Source: Gallionellaceae bacterium CG11_big_fil_rev_8_21_14_0_20_60_62
GTDB lineage: Bacteria; Pseudomonadota; Gammaproteobacteria; Burkholderiales; Gallionellaceae
Reading direction: 5' to 3'
Length of the DNA: 7,943 bases
Assembly (NCBI GenBank): GCA_002787455.1
Contig: PCWU01000109.1
Location: 1 to 7,943, forward strand
Shown here: one piece after another, positions 1 through 6,246 of the stretch
Position numbering within the stretch: position 1 is the first letter of the stretch
Layout of the letters: each line of letters begins with the position of its first letter
Notes under the pieces: model-generated
Databases searched by the model: none
Seen by the model: the letters and a program-made list of their open reading frames with translations, nothing else
What the model was told of the DNA's origin: nothing
Made by a program: the position numbers and the translations under genes

Positions 1-407
1 TGTACGCCGGGATCACCATGTTGCTTGGCCTGTGCGGATTATGGGTGCGCCGTATTTTTGTCGAACGCATCCGTTATATCTCGACTCCGTCCGACCATCT
101 GTGGTTGCTGTTGCTGATCGGCATTGCGGGTTCCGGTTTGTTGATGCAGTTTTTCCTGCATACCGATGTGGTCGCGGTGAAATCCTTCTTCATCGCCTGG
201 CTTGGATTCGGGGTCGGCCGGCTGCCGGCCGATCCGGTTCTGCTGATTCATCTATCCCTGGTCATTGTGCTGCTGGCCTTGTTTCCGGTGAGCAAGTTGC
301 TGCATGCGCCGGGGATCTTCTTCTCGCCCACCCGCAACCAGACCGACAACCCGCGCGAGAAGCGTCACCTGAGCGCGTGGGCCAAAAAATTGGAATCGGA
401 GAACTGA
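1..407 (+). CDS. dsrM: DsrM, NarI-like membrane cytochrome b subunit of DsrMKJOP (5' end missing)
   Basis: The gene is cut by the window start; the frame is open from base 3 and about 134 C-terminal residues are visible (the family is usually about 240 or more residues). DsrM is the diheme b-type membrane subunit that pairs with DsrK and exchanges electrons with the quinone pool. What is seen: hydrophobic helices at the very start, around bases 96-165 and around 237-300, then a polar cytoplasmic tail rich in Arg, Lys and Glu. A histidine in the last helix (249-251) and one at its end (303-305, context SKLLHAPG) match the pattern of heme-ligating histidines in NarI/HdrE-like proteins; assigning them as ligands is inference. 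The ATG at base 18 is an internal methionine, not the start. The stop is one base before dsrK, which supports the identification. Confidence 0.88.
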   Translation, partial: YAGITMLLGLCGLWVRRIFVERIRYISTPSDHLWLLLLIGIAGSGLLMQFFLHTDVVAVKSFFIAWLGFGVGRLPADPVLLIHLSLVIVLLALFPVSKLLHAPGIFFSPTRNQTDNPREKRHLSAWAKKLESEN

Positions 408-408
408 C

Positions 409-1941
409 ATGGCGGAAATCACCGCACCCGCATATCGAACCATCCCTATCATTCCCAAACTGATTCCCGGGGCGATGGAAGGGAAGGGACCGTATCTCGC
501 CAACGAAAAAATACAGCAGGCGCTGGAATTTCCCGGGCAACTGGTGGATGACTGGCACGACAAGGCCATCGCCAAGATGGGTGACTTGCTGCACAAGTAC
601 CGCTCGGTTGCGGTGTTCATGGATGCCTGCGTGCATTGCGGTGCCTGCTCCGATAAATGCCATTATTTTATTGGCACGGCAGACCCGAAGAATATGCCGG
701 TGGCACGCCAGGATCTGATGCGCAGCGTCTATCGCCGTTATTTCACCTGGGCGGGAAAGCTGTTTCCTAAATTGGTTGGCGCGCGCGACCTGACCCGTGA
801 GGTGCTGGACGAGTGGTACAACTATTTTCATCAATGCTCCGAATGCAGGCGCTGCTCGGTATTCTGCCCGTACGGTATTGATACCGCAGAAATCACCATG
901 GCGGCGCGGGAAATTCTGGCAGAAGTCGGCATGGGAGCGAAGTATTCGAACGAGATCATCGGCAAGGTGCACAAGATCGGCAACAACCTCGGCCTGCCCG
1001 GACCTGCGCTGGCCGACACCATGGAGGGGCTGGAAGAGGACGTGAAAGAGGCAACCGGCATCGATGTGCGTTTCCCGATCGATGTCAAGGGTGCGGAAGT
1101 GTTGCTGATCACGCCCTCGGCCGACTTCTTTGCCGAGCCGCACATCGACAGCCTGATCGGCTACGCCAAGGTGTTCCATGCCACCGGCACCAGTTGGACG
1201 CTCTCTTCCATGTCCTCGGAAGCCGCCAATTTTGGCTTGTTCATCGGCAACTACGAACAACTGCGCAAGGTCGCCCTGCGCATCCGTCAGGCGGCGCTGG
1301 AACTCGGGGTAAAACGCGTGGTGGTCGGCGAGTGCGGCCATGCCTGGCGCGTTGCCTATAGTTTCTGGAACACCTTGAGCGGAGTGGGCGAGGGGGCGGA
1401 CGAGAATGACCGCTTCGCACAGATGCTGCAAAAACAGCTCGACCAGCGTTACCGCCAACCGACGCATATCTGCGAATTCACCCTGGACATGATCGAGCGC
1501 GGCGCGCTGACGTTCGATAAGTCCCAAAACGACCAGCACATCATCACCTTCCACGACTCGTGCAATGTGGCGCGCGGCTCGCGTATGGGCGACTACCAGG
1601 GCGGGCAGTTCGAAATCCCGCGCAATGTAATCAAGGCGGTGGCAAACAATTTTGTCGAGATGGATCCGAGCACCACCCGCGAGAGTACTTTCTGTTGCGG
1701 CGGCGGTGGTGGTCTGCTCACTGATGACTTGCTGGATCTGCGGGTCAAAGGCGCGCTGCCACGGATGGAAGCCTTGCAGCAAGTGGTCGATGAAAAAGGC
1801 GTCAATTTCCTCGCCATGATCTGCGCCATCTGCAAAACCCAATTTACCAAGGTCGCTCCCTACTACGGATTCGAACGCAAAATGGTGGGCGGTGTGCATC
1901 AACTGGTCAGCAACGCAATCATTCTGGGCGACAAGCGCTAA
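409..1941 (+). CDS. dsrK: DsrK, HdrD-like Fe-S catalytic subunit of the DsrMKJOP complex
   Basis: 510 residues, complete. DsrK is the cytoplasmic subunit related to heterodisulfide reductase HdrD and is thought to act on the DsrC disulfide/trisulfide, exchanging electrons with DsrM. Two [4Fe-4S] ferredoxin motifs are visible: C74-x2-C77-x2-C80-x3-C84 and C143-x2-C146-x2-C149-x3-C153, the last followed by Pro. The C-terminal half carries the cysteine-rich CCG signature: C385 (HDSCNVARG), the C429-C430-G pair followed by a glycine run, and C472-x2-C475, the set that in HdrB/HdrD holds the unusual catalytic cluster. An extra conserved-looking ECGH lies at C309. The start at 409 is preceded by GGAG (398-401) seven bases upstream and sits one base after the dsrM stop, so translation is probably coupled. 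No signal peptide, consistent with a cytoplasmic location. Length and motifs are normal for the family. Confidence 0.96.
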   Translation: MAEITAPAYRTIPIIPKLIPGAMEGKGPYLANEKIQQALEFPGQLVDDWHDKAIAKMGDLLHKYRSVAVFMDACVHCGACSDKCHYFIGTADPKNMPVARQDLMRSVYRRYFTWAGKLFPKLVGARDLTREVLDEWYNYFHQCSECRRCSVFCPYGIDTAEITMAAREILAEVGMGAKYSNEIIGKVHKIGNNLGLPGPALADTMEGLEEDVKEATGIDVRFPIDVKGAEVLLITPSADFFAEPHIDSLIGYAKVFHATGTSWTLSSMSSEAANFGLFIGNYEQLRKVALRIRQAALELGVKRVVVGECGHAWRVAYSFWNTLSGVGEGADENDRFAQMLQKQLDQRYRQPTHICEFTLDMIERGALTFDKSQNDQHIITFHDSCNVARGSRMGDYQGGQFEIPRNVIKAVANNFVEMDPSTTRESTFCCGGGGGLLTDDLLDLRVKGALPRMEALQQVVDEKGVNFLAMICAICKTQFTKVAPYYGFERKMVGGVHQLVSNAIILGDKR

Positions 1942-1948
1942 ATTTACT

Positions 1949-1959
1949 GGAGGCAGGAG
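1949..1959 (+). promoter_or_regulatory. Strong double Shine-Dalgarno sequence of dsrL
   Basis: GGAGG at 1949-1953 and AGGAG at 1955-1959 lie in the 23-base gap between dsrK and dsrL. The second is five bases before the ATG at 1965 and fixes this start. It is the best ribosome binding site in the window; most other junctions rely partly on overlap with the preceding gene, so dsrL may be translated independently and well. Confidence 0.7.
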
Positions 1960-1964
1960 AAAAT

Positions 1965-3935
1965 ATGTCAGCAACCACCGAAACCCCGCAAAAGCTCACA
2001 TTACGCCGCTACAAAGACGGTGACAACAAGATCAAACGCTGGAACCAGCAGATCTTTCAGGCGAGCTATTCCTACAAATGCCCGACTTACATCCAATCCA
2101 CTCCGCCGTGCCAGGGCAGTTGCCCCGCCGGGGAAGATATTCGCGGCTATTTGGCCATCGTGCGCGGCACTGAAAAGCCGCCAGTCGGCGCCGACGGCAA
2201 ACCGCTTATGCCGTGGCAGGAATATGCCTGGCGCCGTCTGACCGAGGCCAACCCGTTCCCGTCAGTGATGGGTCGCGTCTGTCCGGCTCCGTGCGAAAGC
2301 GGCTGCAACCGTAACGAGGTGGAAGACCACGTGGGCATCAATTCGGTGGAGCATTTCCTCGGTGAATATGCGATTGCCAACAACCTTAAATTCAACAAAC
2401 CGGCAGTTCAGCCTTCGGGCAAGAAGGTGGCAGTCATGGGCGGCGGCCCGGCCGGTCTGTCCTGTGCCTACCAGTTGGCATTGAAGGGGCACGATGTCAC
2501 CATCTTTGACGAGCACGAGCATCTGGGCGGCATGATGCGTTACGGTATTCCCGGTTTTCGCACGCCGCGCGAAGTGCTGGATGCGGAGATTCAGCGCATC
2601 GTCGATCTCGGCGTGAAAGCACGCATGAAGACCCGTGTCGGCACCGATGTCAGCCTGGAACAGATACGCAAGGAATTCGATGCGGTGTTTCTCGGCATGG
2701 GCGCCCAATCCGGCCGCGCGTTGCCGATCGCCGATGCCGCCGCGCCCAATGTGGTGACCGCAACTGCTTTCCTGAAGGCGTTCAACGAAGGCCGCCTGCA
2801 GCATGTCGGCAAGCGCGTGGTGGTGGTCGGAGGAGGGGATACTTCCATCGACGTGGCGACCGTGGCGCGCCGTCTCGGCCATATCAAAAATGCCAATCCG
2901 ACCGATGCGGAATCGGCCATCGCCGGACACCTGGCGCATGACGTGGCCACCATCTCGGCCAAGGAAGGCGCCGAAGTGACCCTGACCTCCATCTTTAATG
3001 TGGACAAGATGCAGGCCAACAAGCACGAGATCGAGCAGGCCCAAGCGGAAGGCATCGCCATCCTCGGCGGCCTGGCGCCGGTCGGCATCGTGCGCGATGC
3101 GAACGGCCGTGCCACCGCGCTGCGGGTGATCCAGTGTGAAGCAAAGATCGTCGGCGGCAAGCTGGAGATCAAAAATATCGAAGGCAGCGAGCGCGATCTT
3201 GAGGCCGATCTGATCGTGTCGGCAATCGGCCAGGCTGTCGATTTCACCGGCCTGGAGGAATTCAACAACGGCAAGGGAGCGGTGAGCGCCGACCGCAACT
3301 ATGTGGTGAACGGCCAGCCGGGTGTGTTCGCCGGCGGCGACGTGATCCGTCCGCACCTGCTGACGACCGCGATCGGACACGGCTCGATCGCCGCGGACGG
3401 CATTCATAATTTCCTGCTCGGCATCGATCTGGAAAAACGTCCCAAGATCGACGCGCACCAGTTCGATCTGATGCGCAAGCTGGAAGAAAAGGGAATCAAA
3501 ATCGAGGAATCGCACGAACCCTTGCGCGGCACCAACAGCAGCAATATCGCGGTGCATAATTTCGACAATCGATCCGACCGCTACATCATTCCGCACGACA
3601 AGCTGTTCCTCGGCCATTTTGGCTATACCGCGCGCAACAAGCGCGGGGTGGTGACCCTGAACAAGGAAAGTGCGCTGGGCAATTTTGATGATCGCCTGGG
3701 AAAACTGAGCGAAGCGGAAGCGGTGGCCGAGGCCAAACGTTGCATGAGTTGCGGCATGTGTTTCGAGTGCGACAACTGTGTGATGTATTGTCCGCAGACG
3801 GCGGTGTATCGGGTCAAGAAGACCGAATCGACCACCGGTCGCTACGTTGCCACCGACTATGACAAGTGTATCGGCTGCCATATTTGCGCCGACGTCTGCC
3901 CGACGGGTTACATTCAGATGGGATTGGGCGAGTGA
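1965..3935 (+). CDS. dsrL: DsrL, GltD-like FAD/NAD(P) iron-sulfur oxidoreductase (NAD(P)+ reductase partner of DsrAB)
   Basis: 656 residues, complete, close to A. vinosum DsrL in size. DsrL is cytoplasmic, is essential for oxidising stored sulfur in A. vinosum, and passes electrons between DsrAB and a pyridine nucleotide. Domain order resembles the glutamate synthase small subunit: an N-terminal Fe-S region with cysteines C39, C49, C53, C106, C110 and C114; an FAD-binding Rossmann motif at 159-164 (GGGPAG) followed by the HLGGMMRYGIP segment; an NAD(P)-binding Rossmann motif at 289-292 (GGGD); a second flavin segment near the AGGD motif; and a C-terminal ferredoxin domain. The ferredoxin has six closely spaced cysteines (593, 596, 599, 602, 605, 609), then C635-x2-C638-x2-C641-x3-C645. 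Relative to GltD there is an insert of about 29 residues (306-334) in the NAD(P) domain, and the Arg pair used for NADPH is replaced by I343-F344. Its place between dsrK and dsrJ marks the oxidative dsr type. The stop overlaps the dsrJ start by one base. Confidence 0.96.
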   Translation: MSATTETPQKLTLRRYKDGDNKIKRWNQQIFQASYSYKCPTYIQSTPPCQGSCPAGEDIRGYLAIVRGTEKPPVGADGKPLMPWQEYAWRRLTEANPFPSVMGRVCPAPCESGCNRNEVEDHVGINSVEHFLGEYAIANNLKFNKPAVQPSGKKVAVMGGGPAGLSCAYQLALKGHDVTIFDEHEHLGGMMRYGIPGFRTPREVLDAEIQRIVDLGVKARMKTRVGTDVSLEQIRKEFDAVFLGMGAQSGRALPIADAAAPNVVTATAFLKAFNEGRLQHVGKRVVVVGGGDTSIDVATVARRLGHIKNANPTDAESAIAGHLAHDVATISAKEGAEVTLTSIFNVDKMQANKHEIEQAQAEGIAILGGLAPVGIVRDANGRATALRVIQCEAKIVGGKLEIKNIEGSERDLEADLIVSAIGQAVDFTGLEEFNNGKGAVSADRNYVVNGQPGVFAGGDVIRPHLLTTAIGHGSIAADGIHNFLLGIDLEKRPKIDAHQFDLMRKLEEKGIKIEESHEPLRGTNSSNIAVHNFDNRSDRYIIPHDKLFLGHFGYTARNKRGVVTLNKESALGNFDDRLGKLSEAEAVAEAKRCMSCGMCFECDNCVMYCPQTAVYRVKKTESTTGRYVATDYDKCIGCHICADVCPTGYIQMGLGE

Positions 3936-4309
3936 TGAAACGGCTCGCCTCCCTGTTGCTGTGTTTGTGCGTTGCGCCGACTTGGGCTGGCGAGGTGACG
4001 GGCACACCCAAGCTGGATATTGGCCGTGGCGGACAGTGCGTGGAGGACACGCAGTGGATGCGCAAGAATCACATGCACATGCTCAAGCACCAGCGCGACG
4101 AGGCGCTGCGCAAAGGGATACGCGATGAAAAGATCAGTCTTAAAAACTGTATCGAGTGCCATGCGAGCATGAAGGATGACAGCGTGATCGCGCGCGCTGA
4201 CAGTTTCTGTGTCGGTTGCCACAAGTATGAGGCAGTGAAACTGGACTGTTTCGAGTGCCATTCCGGCAAGCGCAAGAGTGCATGGCTGCAGCAGAGGGAC
4301 GCAAAATGA
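3935..4309 (+). CDS. dsrJ: DsrJ, periplasmic triheme cytochrome c of the DsrMKJOP complex
   Basis: 124 residues from the ATG overlapping the dsrL stop (TGATG). This start gives a clean Sec signal peptide: Met-Lys-Arg, a leucine-rich core, and a predicted cleavage after A18 (PTWA|GE). The in-frame ATG at 3866 lies inside dsrL, would spoil the signal peptide and is rejected. Three heme c sites (CxxCH) are present at C72-H76, C92-H96 and C105-H109. Upstream lie C35 (GGQCVEDTQW) and H46, H48 and H52 (with M47 and M49), candidate distal ligands. In A. vinosum DsrJ one heme has unusual His/Cys ligation, and C35 is the only non-CxxCH cysteine in the mature part, so it is the likely equivalent. DsrJ is exported and receives or donates electrons on the periplasmic side with DsrO. 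The Shine-Dalgarno sequence is poor (GGGCGAG), so translation probably depends on reinitiation from dsrL. It overlaps dsrO by four bases (ATGA). Confidence 0.95.
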   Translation: MKRLASLLLCLCVAPTWAGEVTGTPKLDIGRGGQCVEDTQWMRKNHMHMLKHQRDEALRKGIRDEKISLKNCIECHASMKDDSVIARADSFCVGCHKYEAVKLDCFECHSGKRKSAWLQQRDAK

Positions 4310-5022
4310 GCGAGATTGACACCCAGCGCAGGAATTTTCTGAAAACGTCCGCCGGCGCGGCAGCCGTATTGATCGCGCCGGGTTTCATGCTGTTCGACAT
4401 CGCCCATGGCAAACCGCAGGGTGCCAGCAACAAGGTGCGCTGGGGGATGCTGATCGACACGGCAAAGTGCAAGTCCGGCTGCAATGATTGTGTCACTGCC
4501 TGCAACAGGGAAAACGGTCTCTCCGGCGGAACTGCCGCCACCGATTCGCAATGGATCCGCAAGATCGAGCTCAAGGACATCAGCAGCGGACGTGAAGTGT
4601 CGTTGCCCATGATGTGCCAGCACTGCGAAAACCCGCCCTGTGTCGATGTCTGTCCGACCAATGCCTCGTTTAAACGGGTGGACGGTATCGTGCTGGTGGA
4701 CAAGCACCGCTGCATCGGCTGCCGCTACTGCATGATGGCTTGCCCGTACAAGGCACGCTCGTTCGTGCACGAGCCCTTGCACGACCAGAACCCGGATGTG
4801 CCGCGCGGCAGGGGGACGGTGGAGAGTTGCACCCTGTGTGTGCACCGCATCGACCAGGGCGGCAAACCGGCCTGTGCCGAAGCCTGCCCCAACAACGTGA
4901 TCCTGTTCGGCGACCTGAACGATGCCGACAGCGAGATCGCCAAAAAATTGCGCAGCCTCTCCAGCGTCCAGATTCGTGCCGACCTGCACCTGAATCCGGG
5001 CGTCCGTTATCAGGGGATATAA
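4306..5022 (+). CDS. dsrO: DsrO, Tat-exported periplasmic ferredoxin-like Fe-S protein
   Basis: 238 residues. The start at 4306 is chosen because it overlaps the dsrJ stop (ATGA), has AGAGG at 4293-4297 at suitable spacing, and places a twin-arginine signal at the N-terminus: Q7-R8-R9-N10-F11-L12-K13, then an Ala-rich hydrophobic stretch to about residue 33. The upstream in-frame ATG at 4255 would put 17 extra residues ahead of the Tat motif. Sixteen cysteines follow in ferredoxin-like groups: C55, C59, C62, C66; C104, C107, C112, C116; C136, C139, C142, C146; C175, C178, C190, C194. This is enough for up to four [4Fe-4S] clusters, as in DmsB/NrfC/HybA-type electron-transfer subunits. DsrO folds in the cytoplasm, is exported by Tat, and links the cytochrome DsrJ to the membrane subunit DsrP. 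The stop abuts the dsrP start (TAAATG). Confidence 0.95.
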   Translation: MSEIDTQRRNFLKTSAGAAAVLIAPGFMLFDIAHGKPQGASNKVRWGMLIDTAKCKSGCNDCVTACNRENGLSGGTAATDSQWIRKIELKDISSGREVSLPMMCQHCENPPCVDVCPTNASFKRVDGIVLVDKHRCIGCRYCMMACPYKARSFVHEPLHDQNPDVPRGRGTVESCTLCVHRIDQGGKPACAEACPNNVILFGDLNDADSEIAKKLRSLSSVQIRADLHLNPGVRYQGI

Positions 5023-6210
5023 ATGTCATACACTTCGCCCAACCAGTCGAGAAGCCCGCTGTATAATCTGTTGCTAGCCACCGGACTGCTGATTGTGCTC
5101 GGCAGCCTGTTGGCCGTGCACGAGATGGAGTCCCAGGGACATATCATCACCGGCATGAACAATCAGATCGTGTGGGGGTTGCCGCACGTGTTCGCGATCT
5201 TCCTTATTGTTGCGGCATCCGGCGTGCTCAATGTCTCCTCGATCGGATCGGTTTTCAACAAGCCTGCCTACAAGGCGCGCGGGCCGCTCGCGGGATTGTT
5301 GTCGATTGCCATGCTGGGCGGCGGCCTGATGGTGCTGATGCTGGATCTGGGGCGGCCTGACCGCGTGATCGTGGCGGCGACCAACTACAATCCGACCTCG
5401 GTGTTCGCCTGGAATGTGCTGCTGTACTCCGGCATGTTCGCCGCCGTCGTGGTCTATCTCTGGACCATGATGGAGAAACGCATGTATCCGTGGTCGAAGC
5501 CGGCAGGACTACTGGTGTTCGTCTGGCGTTTCGTGCTGACCACCGGCACCGGGCTGATTTTTGCCTTCCTCGGCGCGCGCCAGGCTTACGGCTCTGCCAT
5601 CCTGCCGCCCATGTTCATCATCCTGTCGTTTGCCTGGGGCTTGGCGGTATTCCATATCGTGCAGTCCTCGATCTTTGCCTGGAACGGCATCCGTCAGGAC
5701 GAATATGTGCAGAAACGCATGCGCAACCTGATGGGCGTGTTTGTAGTCTCCGGGCTGTATTTCGTGGTCACTTATCACCTGACCAATTTTTATTTTTCGC
5801 GCCAGAGCGCATTTGAATATTTCATCCTGCGCGACGGCGGCATCTATCCCCAGTTGTTCTGGTGGGGCTATATCGTTATCGGCAATCTGCTGCCGCTGCT
5901 GTTGATCTTCCATCCCGCGCTGGGTAAATCGAAAAGCGTGATCGGCGCCTCGCTGGCCATCATTTTGGGCGGATTCGCCTTCCTGTATGTCTTCATCATC
6001 GGCGGGCAGGCATTTCCGCTCGACATTTTCCACGGTTATGCGGTGAGCAGCACCTTTGGCGACGGTGAAATTGCCGCGTATCGTCCCTCGGTGTATGAAG
6101 CGCTGCTCGGTTTAGGCGGTCTTGGTGTCGCTTTTATGATTACTGCCATTGGCATCCATGTGCTGAATTTCGTGCCGCGCGAAATTCCGACAAAAGTCGG
6201 ACATCATTGA
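5023..6210 (+). CDS. dsrP: DsrP, NrfD/PsrC-family integral membrane quinone-interacting subunit
   Basis: 395 residues, normal for the family. About ten hydrophobic helices can be read, near residues 14-33, 50-72, 90-107, 126-148, 163-185, 193-217, 236-256, 277-297, 306-328 and 360-384. The segment DLGRPDR (108-114) is a hallmark of NrfD-like proteins, between helices 3 and 4. DsrP is the second membrane subunit of DsrMKJOP and probably exchanges electrons between menaquinone or ubiquinone and the periplasmic DsrO/DsrJ. The start at 5023 directly follows the dsrO stop, with AGGGGA at 5012-5017 as the ribosome binding site inside the dsrO end. The polar tail ends in a His pair. No truncation or odd feature is seen. 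The gene is followed by 36 non-coding bases before dsrN. Confidence 0.95.
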   Translation: MSYTSPNQSRSPLYNLLLATGLLIVLGSLLAVHEMESQGHIITGMNNQIVWGLPHVFAIFLIVAASGVLNVSSIGSVFNKPAYKARGPLAGLLSIAMLGGGLMVLMLDLGRPDRVIVAATNYNPTSVFAWNVLLYSGMFAAVVVYLWTMMEKRMYPWSKPAGLLVFVWRFVLTTGTGLIFAFLGARQAYGSAILPPMFIILSFAWGLAVFHIVQSSIFAWNGIRQDEYVQKRMRNLMGVFVVSGLYFVVTYHLTNFYFSRQSAFEYFILRDGGIYPQLFWWGYIVIGNLLPLLLIFHPALGKSKSVIGASLAIILGGFAFLYVFIIGGQAFPLDIFHGYAVSSTFGDGEIAAYRPSVYEALLGLGGLGVAFMITAIGIHVLNFVPREIPTKVGHH

Positions 6211-6234
6211 TTTTCCCGGTGCCAGAAAGCGAAT

Positions 6235-6238
6235 GAGG
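6235..6238 (+). promoter_or_regulatory. Shine-Dalgarno sequence of dsrN in the dsrP-dsrN gap
   Basis: GAGG lies eight bases before the ATG at 6247 and supports that start. The gap 6211-6246 is the longest between genes in the window (36 bases). I see no hairpin with a U-run and no convincing -35/-10 pair in it, so dsrN is probably on the same transcript as dsrP. Confidence 0.5.
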
Positions 6239-6246
6239 CGGCAGCC

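Noticed and set aside
262..1974. Long open frame on the minus strand antisense to dsrM/dsrK (570 codons).
   Set aside because: The plus strand carries clear DsrM and DsrK with full motif sets. The antisense product has no recognisable motif and an abnormal His/Gln/Arg-rich composition, typical of a G+C-rich shadow frame.
3866..3934. Upstream in-frame ATG for dsrJ.
   Set aside because: It lies inside the last ferredoxin motif of dsrL and would bury the Sec signal peptide. The ATG at 3935 starts a proper signal peptide.
2262..4007. Long open frame on the minus strand antisense to dsrL (581 codons).
   Set aside because: It is a shadow of dsrL, which has intact flavin, nucleotide and Fe-S motifs. 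The antisense product is His/Ala-rich with no domain signature.
4255..4305. Upstream in-frame ATG for dsrO.
   Set aside because: It lies well inside dsrJ and would add 17 residues ahead of the twin-arginine motif. The ATG at 4306 has a ribosome binding site and the expected ATGA overlap.
6211..6246. Promoter or terminator between dsrP and dsrN.
   Set aside because: Only 36 bases, with no stem-loop plus T-run and no convincing -35/-10 pair; only a Shine-Dalgarno sequence is supported.
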